A stretch of DNA of 5,747 nucleotides from an uncultured Actinomycetes bacterium (GTDB lineage: Bacteria; Actinomycetota; Actinomycetes; Nanopelagicales; Nanopelagicaceae), in NCBI GenBank assembly GCA_903932705.1, contig CAIZHC010000209.1:1-5747 (forward strand). The letters run 5' to 3'. The notes beneath the pieces were generated by a model, which saw only the letters and a list, made by a program, of their open reading frames with translations, made no database searches and was not told the DNA's origin. The stretch's first letter is position 1; each line of letters opens with the position of its first letter. Positions 1 through 5,747 of this stretch are shown here, piece by piece. The position numbers and the translations under genes are program-made.

Positions 1-959
1 ACATGGGGGCGGCGAACATCCACGGTATTTCCGCAACCGGTGAAATCGTCGTAGGTATCCTCAGTAGCTCGGCGATAAAAGTTACGTGAATCAATTCCAC
101 GGAATGAGAGAGTCGGACCGCCGACTCCACCTTCGGCTGTGTGGTTGTAAACAACGTCGAGAATTACTTCAATTCCAGCCTCGTGCAATTTCGCAACCGC
201 TTCACGTAACTCGCTGACGGGATCTTCTGTGGCCGCATAGCCAGAGTGAGGCGCGGAGAAAGCGAGCGCGTTGTAACCCCAATGATTTTCGCGGCCACGA
301 GCATTGATCGCAGGCTCTGAAATAAATTGATGAATCGGCAAGAGTTCGAGTGCGGTAATTCCGAGAGTCTGAAGATATGCAATGGTGCTTGGGTGACCCA
401 GGGCCTTATATGTGCCGCGTTCATTCTCAGGAATTTGATGATTGAACTGGGTGAGGCCGCGGACATGTGCCTCATAAATGATTGTTTTGGACCAGTTAAC
501 GATAGGGCGGGTATCTGGGACCCTGCCACTTGCAATCACGACGGAGTGCGGAACAAATTCAATGTTATCTCGGGTATCCATCACCGAAATATCTCCAGTG
601 CCTATGCCGTCGGTAGCAACGTGAGCATAAATCTCTGGAACATACTGCAGCTCACCCGCCACCTTATGAGCGTTAGGGTCCATCAATAATTTATTGGGGT
701 TAAAGCGCCAGCCCTTTTCAGGTTCCCATGGGCCATAAACCCGAAAGCCGTAACGCTGACCAGCTCTAATTCCTTGAAAGTAACCATGATAAATAGGGCC
801 GTTGCGGTCGACTAAGTCATGGCGAGTTTCGACGAATTTTCCATCGGCCACATCAATCAGACAGAGCTCAACTTTTGTTGCGGATGGCGCCCAGATGGCG
901 AAATTGGTTCCCTCATGGGTTACATGTGAACCTAAGTATCTTTGATCGCCGCGTGCCAC
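1..959 (-). CDS. glgX: Glycogen debranching enzyme GlgX (GH13_11), N-terminal part; C-terminus beyond left edge
   Basis: Hydrolyses alpha-1,6 branch points of short side chains in glycogen, releasing malto-oligosaccharides in the cytoplasm. An open minus-strand frame gives 319 complete codons and runs off the left edge; family members are usually about 650-720 aa, so less than half is seen. Residues about 9-110 look like the CBM48 beta-sandwich (GTNFAIWAPSA, then YGFRVYGPWEP). The GH13 barrel follows, with YEAHVRG (162-168), HWGYNAL (from 226), conserved region I DVVYNHTAEG (268-277) and the GlgX/isoamylase-type TGCGNT motif with Cys309. The catalytic Asp, Glu and second Asp would lie beyond the window. 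GTG at 957-959 is the first in-frame start after the glgB stop and places CBM48 at the expected distance from the N-terminus. The gene is 15 nt downstream of glgB and in the same frame. The family call is firm; a TreX-like role in a trehalose route is the main alternative. Confidence 0.93.
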   Translation of the reverse strand, partial: MARGDQRYLGSHVTHEGTNFAIWAPSATKVELCLIDVADGKFVETRHDLVDRNGPIYHGYFQGIRAGQRYGFRVYGPWEPEKGWRFNPNKLLMDPNAHKVAGELQYVPEIYAHVATDGIGTGDISVMDTRDNIEFVPHSVVIASGRVPDTRPIVNWSKTIIYEAHVRGLTQFNHQIPENERGTYKALGHPSTIAYLQTLGITALELLPIHQFISEPAINARGRENHWGYNALAFSAPHSGYAATEDPVSELREAVAKLHEAGIEVILDVVYNHTAEGGVGGPTLSFRGIDSRNFYRRATEDTYDDFTGCGNTVDVRRPH

Positions 960-971
960 GCGGACACAATA

Positions 972-976
972 CCCTT
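972..976 (-). promoter_or_regulatory. Weak ribosome binding site for glgX overlapping the glgB stop codon
   Basis: On the minus strand the bases read AAGGG, the first two belonging to the glgB TAA stop codon. The distance to the GTG start at 957-959 is 12 nt, longer than usual, so initiation may be weak or depend on ribosomes finishing glgB. No better purine-rich site lies in the 15-nt gap. Confidence 0.4.
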
Positions 977-2843
977 ACTGAGGAGTGAGCCAAATTGTGG
1001 CTAGTGGTGGGACAGCAACGATTGCATGGGTTGGTAGGCCCTTATATTCACTTTGAATTGTATGTATATCGTGCGGTGCAACCCCAGAGCCACCGAATTT
1101 CTGATCATCAGTATTTAGAACCAACTTCCAACTGTAATTTCCAGGTAAAGGCAGTTGATATTGATGTTGTGGAACTGGTGAAAAGTTGGTGACAGATACC
1201 AGGGGACGTCCATCGTGGCTAAAGCGTGCGAAGGCGACGACATTTGCCGCGCCATCATCAACAACTAACCATTGAAATCCTTCGGGAGTTATATCTCGCT
1301 GCCAGAGCTCAGGATGGGATTTGTATGTTGAGTTTAATTCTGCGACTGATGCCTGAATCTGTTGGTGCTCTTGATATTCAGTCAGATGCCAATCAAGTGA
1401 TTGCGAAGCGTTCCATTCCTCTGATTGCGCGAATTCGCAGCCCATGAAGAGCAGCTTCTTTCCAGGGTGAGCCCACATAAATCCATAGAGAGCTCGGAGA
1501 TTTGCAAGTTGCTGCCAACGATCGCCAGGCATCTTGGAAATCATGGAGCCTTTGCCATGCACAACTTCATCATGCGAAAAGGGCAGCATGTAATTTTCAG
1601 ACCAGGCATACAAGATCGCTTTAGTAATTTCATTGTGGTGATACATGCGATGAATTGGATCTTCCTGAATGTACTCCAAGGTGTCATGCATCCAACCCAT
1701 ATTCCACTTAAAACCAAAACCAAGTCCGCCACTTTCCGTAGAGCGAGTAACTCCCGGCCATGCGGTCGATTCTTCAGCGATAATCATGCAGCCTGGAACC
1801 TCGCGATAACAGGTTGCTGTTAGCTCTTTTAGAAAACGAACTGCTCCAAGATTTTCACGTCCGCCATGCTCGTTTGGAATCCATTCTCCCTCTTTGCGGG
1901 AGTAATCCAAGTACAACATTGATGCAACAGCATCTACGCGAATTCCATCAATATGAAACTCCTGCAACCAGTAGAGAGCGCTGGCAACCAGGAAGTTGCG
2001 AATCTCGTTACGGTCATAGTTGAAGATAAGTGTTCCCCAGTCGGGATGCTCTCCCTGACGTGGATCTGCATGTTCGTAGAGCGCTGTTCCATCAAATTGT
2101 GCGAGTGCCCATTGATCCTTTGGAAAGTGCGCGGGTACCCAATCCATAATTACGCCGATATTGGCTAGGTGGAGAGAGTCAATTAAGTAGCGAAGTTCAT
2201 CGGGTGAACCGAATCGAGAAGTCGGCGCGAAGAAAGAGGTAACTTGATAGCCCCATGACGGACCATATGGATGCTCGCAGACAGGCAAGAACTCCACATG
2301 GGTAAATCCCATCTCCTTTACATAGGAGACAAGTTCGCTGGCGAGATCTTTATATGTAAGTCCTGGCTTCCAAGATCCAATATGCACTTCGTATACCGAG
2401 AGCGCTTCCTCCCATGGCTTTGCATGAGTGCGCTTCTCCATCCATGCAGCATCTTTAAATTCATATCTGCTCTCAGTTACAACTGATGCAGTGTGTGGCG
2501 GATGTTCAGTAGCTCTCGCCATTGGATCTGCATGATCTACCCAGTTGCCACCGATTCCTAAAATTGAATACTTGTAAGGAGTATCAGCACCTACGCCAGG
2601 AACAAAGAGTTGCCAGATGCCACTGGAACCAAGTGGTGACATCGGATGAGTGTTCTTATCCCAATAATTAAATGAGCCAATCAGCGCAACCGCTCTCGCG
2701 TTGGGAGCCCAGACTGAAAAGTTAGTACCGAGAAGTTCGCCCTTTTCATCGCGTCTTACCTGCGAACCAAGCGCTTTCCAGAGTTCTTCATGTCGACCTT
2801 CACCAATAAGATAAATATCAAGATCACCTAAACCAGTACTCAT
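975..2843 (-). CDS. glgB: 1,4-alpha-glucan branching enzyme GlgB (GH13_9), short form without N1 domain
   Basis: Cuts an alpha-1,4 chain and reattaches it by an alpha-1,6 bond, creating branches in the glucan made by GlgE. The gene is complete, 622 aa, against about 730 aa in E. coli and mycobacteria. Residues 7-18 (DLDIYLIGEGRH) match the helix that normally links N1 to N2. CBM48 (N2) covers about 35-125 (NFSVWAPNAR, FNYWD). The GH13 barrel has YEVHIGSW (151-158), region I DWVPAHF (234-240), region II RVDAVASM with nucleophile Asp304, region III AEEST with acid/base Glu357, and region IV SHDEVVHGK with Asp425. The C-terminal beta domain ends in PPLATIWL. All three catalytic residues sit at a constant -101 offset from E. 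coli Asp405, Glu458 and Asp526 (remembered numbering), so the length difference lies entirely at the N-terminus. ATG at 2841-2843 overlaps the glgE stop by 4 nt. Confidence 0.97.
   Translation of the reverse strand: MSTGLGDLDIYLIGEGRHEELWKALGSQVRRDEKGELLGTNFSVWAPNARAVALIGSFNYWDKNTHPMSPLGSSGIWQLFVPGVGADTPYKYSILGIGGNWVDHADPMARATEHPPHTASVVTESRYEFKDAAWMEKRTHAKPWEEALSVYEVHIGSWKPGLTYKDLASELVSYVKEMGFTHVEFLPVCEHPYGPSWGYQVTSFFAPTSRFGSPDELRYLIDSLHLANIGVIMDWVPAHFPKDQWALAQFDGTALYEHADPRQGEHPDWGTLIFNYDRNEIRNFLVASALYWLQEFHIDGIRVDAVASMLYLDYSRKEGEWIPNEHGGRENLGAVRFLKELTATCYREVPGCMIIAEESTAWPGVTRSTESGGLGFGFKWNMGWMHDTLEYIQEDPIHRMYHHNEITKAILYAWSENYMLPFSHDEVVHGKGSMISKMPGDRWQQLANLRALYGFMWAHPGKKLLFMGCEFAQSEEWNASQSLDWHLTEYQEHQQIQASVAELNSTYKSHPELWQRDITPEGFQWLVVDDGAANVVAFARFSHDGRPLVSVTNFSPVPQHQYQLPLPGNYSWKLVLNTDDQKFGGSGVAPHDIHTIQSEYKGLPTHAIVAVPPLATIWLTPQ
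2840..2843 (-). other. ATGA start/stop overlap coupling glgE and glgB
   Basis: The minus strand reads ATGA here: ATG (2843-2841) starts glgB and TGA (2842-2840) stops glgE. This arrangement usually means translational coupling, with terminating ribosomes re-initiating on the next gene. It supports joint production of the polymerising and branching enzymes. Confidence 0.9.
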
Positions 2844-4555
2844 AGAGTCACTTTCAGAATATGTCCCACAGGAGTGCCGGGAGAAGCAGGATCTATGCGA
2901 ATCCAGGTATGAGGTGTGTACTCATACGAGTGTCCAGTGATCAAATCTTGTACGTTAAAGGAACGCTCTTCGAGTCCTAGCTCAAAGAAGTTCCAATGCA
3001 CAATTGTTTCTTGTGCGTGAATTGGGTCGAGATTTACGATAACCAAAATCAGATTCTCACCTTCGCGCTTTGAGTAGGCGATGATCTTCTCGGAATCTGT
3101 GGCATGGAATCTAAGATTGCGTAGACGTTGCAGAGCCTTGTTATCTCGGCGGATTGTATTTAAGAGAGTTACAAATGGGGCAAGGGTTGGCTTACTCCAA
3201 TCGCGGACCTTGATCTCATACTTCTCGGAATCCAAATACTCCTCTGCACCTTCACGAATTGGAAGATGTTCGTAGAGTTCATAACCCGCATACATTCCCC
3301 ATGAAGGAGTAAGAGTTGCGGCAAGTAAAGCGCGCATTGCGAAGATAGATGGAGCGCCGCTCTGTAGGTGAAAAGGCAAGATATCTGGCGTATTTACCCA
3401 GAAATTAGGGCGAAAGAAGGCGCTCGTCTCTTGGGCAACTTCCGTTGAATAAGTGGTGAGCTCGTGTTTAGTAGTGCGCCAGGTGAAGTAGGTATAGGAC
3501 TGCTGGAATCCAGCCTTGCCAAGAGCGTGCATCATTGCTGGGCGGGTAAATGCTTCAGATAAGAAGACAACTTCAGGGTGCTCGCGATTGATGCGATTAA
3601 TTAATTCGTGCCAGAACTGAACCGGCTTAGTGTGTGGGTTATCAACTCTAAAAATCTTTACACCTTTTGAGATCCAGAGAGATAAGACTCGATAGGACTC
3701 TTTGAGCATGCCCTCATAATCTTTATCAAAATTAATGGGGTAGATATCTTGATATTTCTTGGGAGGATTTTCAGCGTACGCGATGGTTCCATCTTCGCGG
3801 ATCGTGAACCATTCTCGATTTGTCTTCGCCCACGGATGATCAGGAGAGCATTGCAGCGCAAAATCCATAGCAATCTCAATCTTGAGTTTTGCAGCTTCCT
3901 TCACAAAGTGTTCGAAGTCTTTCATGCTGCCTAGCTCTGGATTGATGCTGTCGTGTCCACCATCTGCATTACCAATTGCCCATGGGACGCCGGGATCAGT
4001 TGCGGTTGGAGTTAGCGTGTTGTTGCGGCCTTTGCGAAATGAATATCCGATCGGGTGAATTGGTGGCAGATAGAGAACATCGAATTTCATATCTGCAACG
4101 CGCTTGAGTGATTTCTCCGCTGTCTTAAAAGTTCCGCTGACGATGCTTCCATTGCTCTTTAAAATTGCGCCTTCGCTACGTGGAAAAAATTCATACCAAG
4201 CGCCAATCAGTGCTCGATCTGGCTCTGCATAGATTGGAAATAGCGATGTACGAGAAGAGAGCGCGCGATCGGGGCTAAAGGCCTCGATATAGAAATGCCA
4301 CACTCCAACCGAAGTTGGTCGAAGCTCTGCTTCGTAGCGATCAGTCCCCGGCCAATATTCACGCATTCCCATGCGATTTGTCTCAACACCTGTTGGGCTA
4401 ACTAATACAGCCTCAACTACCAACCCATCATGTCCCTCACGAATAACTGTCGCGCGAACATTGATTGCTTCATCGCTAATTGCCTTTGCGGGAATCAGCT
4501 CATCGCCATAGTGCACGACTGGTGAAACATCGAATATGGGAAAGCGATTTTCCAT
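2840..4555 (-). CDS. glgE: Alpha-1,4-glucan:maltose-1-phosphate maltosyltransferase GlgE (GH13_3), compact form lacking the S domain
   Basis: Transfers maltosyl units from alpha-maltose 1-phosphate to the non-reducing end of alpha-1,4-glucan, releasing phosphate. It acts in the cytoplasm in the trehalose/maltose-1-phosphate route to glycogen. The gene is complete at 571 aa; characterised enzymes have about 675-700. Residues 1-92 form the N beta domain (IPAKAI, REGHDG, GVWHFYIEAF). The catalytic barrel starts at GAWYEFFPRSEG (118-129), then LPPIHPIG (163-170), KGRNNTLTP (175-183), GGHDSINPELG (199-209) and DFALQCSPDHPW (231-242). The nucleophile is Asp305 in FRVDNPHTKP, the acid/base is Glu334 in SEAFTRP, and Asp391 lies in NTPDIL. 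The C-terminal beta domain is intact (IVNLDP, DLITG, WIRIDP). Only about 25 residues separate the N domain from the barrel, where a helical S domain is normally inserted. ATG at 4553-4555 follows the aldehyde dehydrogenase stop by 10 nt. No treS or maltokinase gene is adjacent. Confidence 0.96.
   Translation of the reverse strand: MENRFPIFDVSPVVHYGDELIPAKAISDEAINVRATVIREGHDGLVVEAVLVSPTGVETNRMGMREYWPGTDRYEAELRPTSVGVWHFYIEAFSPDRALSSRTSLFPIYAEPDRALIGAWYEFFPRSEGAILKSNGSIVSGTFKTAEKSLKRVADMKFDVLYLPPIHPIGYSFRKGRNNTLTPTATDPGVPWAIGNADGGHDSINPELGSMKDFEHFVKEAAKLKIEIAMDFALQCSPDHPWAKTNREWFTIREDGTIAYAENPPKKYQDIYPINFDKDYEGMLKESYRVLSLWISKGVKIFRVDNPHTKPVQFWHELINRINREHPEVVFLSEAFTRPAMMHALGKAGFQQSYTYFTWRTTKHELTTYSTEVAQETSAFFRPNFWVNTPDILPFHLQSGAPSIFAMRALLAATLTPSWGMYAGYELYEHLPIREGAEEYLDSEKYEIKVRDWSKPTLAPFVTLLNTIRRDNKALQRLRNLRFHATDSEKIIAYSKREGENLILVIVNLDPIHAQETIVHWNFFELGLEERSFNVQDLITGHSYEYTPHTWIRIDPASPGTPVGHILKVTL
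2851..2855 (-). promoter_or_regulatory. Weak ribosome binding site for glgB inside the glgE 3' end
   Basis: GAAAG on the minus strand lies 7 nt before the glgB ATG. It could pair with the CUUUC at the end of typical 16S rRNA, but it lacks a GGAG core. With the ATGA overlap, it suggests glgB translation relies partly on coupling. Confidence 0.35.
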
Positions 4556-4563
4556 GTGCGAAA

Positions 4564-4567
4564 CCCT
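4564..4567 (-). promoter_or_regulatory. Ribosome binding site for glgE overlapping the upstream stop codon
   Basis: The minus strand reads AGGG, within a longer GGGTAGGG stretch that includes the TAG stop of the aldehyde dehydrogenase gene. The spacing to the glgE ATG is 8 nt, which is normal. It supports the chosen glgE start and ties its translation to the upstream gene. Confidence 0.55.
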
Positions 4568-5747
4568 ACCCGTTGAGGTTGGTCATCACATGCTTGATAC
4601 GGGTGTAATCCTCAAATCCGTAGGATGAAAGATCCTTGCCATAACCAGAGTGCTTGAAGCCGCCGTGAGGCATCTCTGAAACAAATGGAATATGGGTATT
4701 AATCCAGACAACACCGAAATCCAGAGCCTTGGACATCCGCATGGCCCGTCCATGATTTGTGGTCCAGATGCTTGATGCCAAACCATACGGAACTCCGTTT
4801 GCGAATTTCACCGCTTGAGCTTCATCGCTAAATTTCTGAACTGTGATGACGGGGCCAAAGATCTCACTCTGTGCGAGCTCATCATCTTGTTGAACCCCAG
4901 CGATAACGGTCGGAGTGAAGAAGTAGCCGGCGCGATCGACAACAGAACCGCCGGCAACAATCTCAGCATGTGAAGGTTTGCGATCCATGAAACCTTTAAC
5001 GCGAGCTAATTGGTTGGCGTTATTCAGTGGGCCGTAGAGAACATCTTCTCCCGGCGCACCAGTCTTGATCTCATTTGTCGCTTGTTCTGCAAGCAGAGCA
5101 ACAAACTTCTCGTAGACCTTATCTTCAACAAGGACGCGAGTAGCGGCGGTGCAATCTTGACCAGCGTTGAAGTAACCGGCGACAGCGATTGCAGCTGCTG
5201 CTGCTTCTAGATCGGCATCAGCAAAGACAACGACGGGAGCTTTTCCACCAAGTTCGAGGTGAACTCGCTTCAAATCACTACTGGCAGATTTTGCGACTTC
5301 CATACCTGCACGAACAGAACCTGTTATAGAAACCATTGCGGGAATGTCATGCTCGACAAGCAAGCGACCGGTATCGCGATCACCGGTGACAACGTTGAAA
5401 ACACCTGCAGGCAAGAACTCGGACATAACTTCTGCCATGAAAACAGTTGACGCTGGTGTTGTATCACTTGGCTTTAAGACGACGGTATTTCCTGCGGCGA
5501 TTGCCGGTGCCCACTTCCAGACAGCCATCATCATTGGGTAATTCCATGGTGTTACCTGCGCGCAAACTCCGATTGGTTCGCGGCGAATAAACGAGGTCAT
5601 GCCGCGCATATATTCGCCCGCAGACTTACCCTCAAGGTGGCGCGCTGCTCCTGCGAAGAATCTGATCTCATCAATCATCGGTGGAACTTCTTCAGAGAGA
5701 GTTAACCCGATTGGTTTGCCGGTGTTTTCAGATTCGATTGCGACAAT
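4566..5747 (-). CDS. Aldehyde dehydrogenase, gamma-aminobutyraldehyde dehydrogenase (PatD/YdcW)-like; N-terminus beyond right edge
   Basis: Probably oxidises 4-aminobutanal to 4-aminobutanoate (GABA) with NAD(P)+, the second step of putrescine degradation, in the cytoplasm. The frame is open to the right edge, giving 393 visible residues; about 80-85 N-terminal residues are missing relative to the usual length of about 475. The 23 codons before the internal ATG at 5678 encode family sequence (ESENTGKPIG), so that ATG is not the start. Visible-residue numbering: TPWNYP with Asn69, KPS with Lys92, Rossmann glycine motif ITGSVRAG (from 141), general base Glu165 in LELGGK, catalytic Cys199 in NAGQDCTAA, and EIFGPV with Glu295. 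The C-terminus has SEMPHGG, SGYGKD and YGFEDYT, ending in a HVM motif, which closely resembles E. coli PatD as remembered. Other amino- or betaine-aldehyde dehydrogenases are close relatives, so the enzyme class is firm and the substrate is inferred. glgE starts 10 nt downstream. Confidence 0.9.
   Translation of the reverse strand: MVAIESENTGKPIGLTLSEEVPPMIDEIRFFAGAARHLEGKSAGEYMRGMTSFIRREPIGVCAQVTPWNYPMMMAVWKWAPAIAAGNTVVLKPSDTTPASTVFMAEVMSEFLPAGVFNVVTGDRDTGRLLVEHDIPAMVSITGSVRAGMEVAKSASSDLKRVHLELGGKAPVVVFADADLEAAAAAIAVAGYFNAGQDCTAATRVLVEDKVYEKFVALLAEQATNEIKTGAPGEDVLYGPLNNANQLARVKGFMDRKPSHAEIVAGGSVVDRAGYFFTPTVIAGVQQDDELAQSEIFGPVITVQKFSDEAQAVKFANGVPYGLASSIWTTNHGRAMRMSKALDFGVVWINTHIPFVSEMPHGGFKHSGYGKDLSSYGFEDYTRIKHVMTNLNG

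Noticed and set aside
164..535. Minus-strand open frame of 123 codons inside the glgX region.
   Set aside because: It is in a different frame from the GlgX reading, which carries conserved GH13 motifs throughout this stretch.
327..689. Plus-strand open frame of 120 codons opposite glgX.
   Set aside because: It is fully antisense to strongly conserved GlgX coding sequence, and its product has no recognisable domain.
1425..1823. Plus-strand open frame of 132 codons opposite glgB.
   Set aside because: It lies antisense to the catalytic region of GlgB; its composition and lack of motifs fit a shadow frame.
975..4555. A wholly new biological system.
   Set aside because: All genes match known enzyme families with intact catalytic motifs; the novelty is limited to domain loss and gene neighbourhood.
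5190..5215. A GCTGCTGCTGCTTC run resembling a trinucleotide repeat.
   Set aside because: It is the alanine-rich helix EAAAAAIAVAG of the aldehyde dehydrogenase, which is common in this family at this place; it is too short to be a microsatellite of note.
5679..5747. The ATG at 5678 as the true start of the aldehyde dehydrogenase.
   Set aside because: The 23 upstream codons are open and encode family-typical sequence (ESENTGKPIG), so the gene continues past the right edge and the ATG is internal.

Overview
The window is a densely packed run of four same-direction genes, all on the minus strand, so transcription goes from high to low coordinates. In transcription order they are: a NAD(P)-dependent aldehyde dehydrogenase of the gamma-aminobutyraldehyde (PatD/YdcW) type, whose N-terminus lies beyond the right edge; glgE (maltosyltransferase); glgB (glycogen branching enzyme); and glgX (debranching enzyme), whose C-terminal half lies beyond the left edge. 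The gaps are 10 nt (aldehyde dehydrogenase to glgE), a 4-nt ATGA overlap (glgE to glgB) and 15 nt (glgB to glgX). No stretch over 15 bases lies outside a gene. I see no RNA gene, mobile element, CRISPR array, clear promoter or terminator. The window looks like the inside of one transcription unit whose promoter and terminator are outside it.

The three glg genes form a coherent alpha-glucan module. GlgE polymerises maltose 1-phosphate into linear alpha-1,4-glucan, GlgB adds alpha-1,6 branches, and GlgX removes short branches during breakdown. The usual GlgE partners that make or supply maltose 1-phosphate (TreS, Pep2 maltokinase, GlgM) are not in the window. The aldehyde dehydrogenase belongs to polyamine (putrescine) catabolism and has no obvious biochemical link to glucan metabolism. 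It may simply share the transcript.

Organism (inference): the GlgE pathway is mainly actinobacterial. The base composition is moderate (roughly half G+C by eye), well below most Streptomyces or Mycobacterium, spacing is minimal, and two enzymes are shortened. This suggests a streamlined actinobacterium, for example a freshwater Nanopelagicales (acI)-like lineage. The sequence alone does not prove this.

The most interesting observation is domain loss. GlgE (571 aa) keeps its catalytic triad and C-terminus but appears to lack the helical S domain inserted in the N-terminal region of characterised GlgE enzymes. The adjacent GlgB (622 aa) lacks the N-terminal N1 module but keeps the N1-N2 linker, CBM48 and full catalytic core. 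I found no convincing evidence of an entirely new biological system; these are recognisable enzymes in compact form and a slightly unusual neighbourhood.
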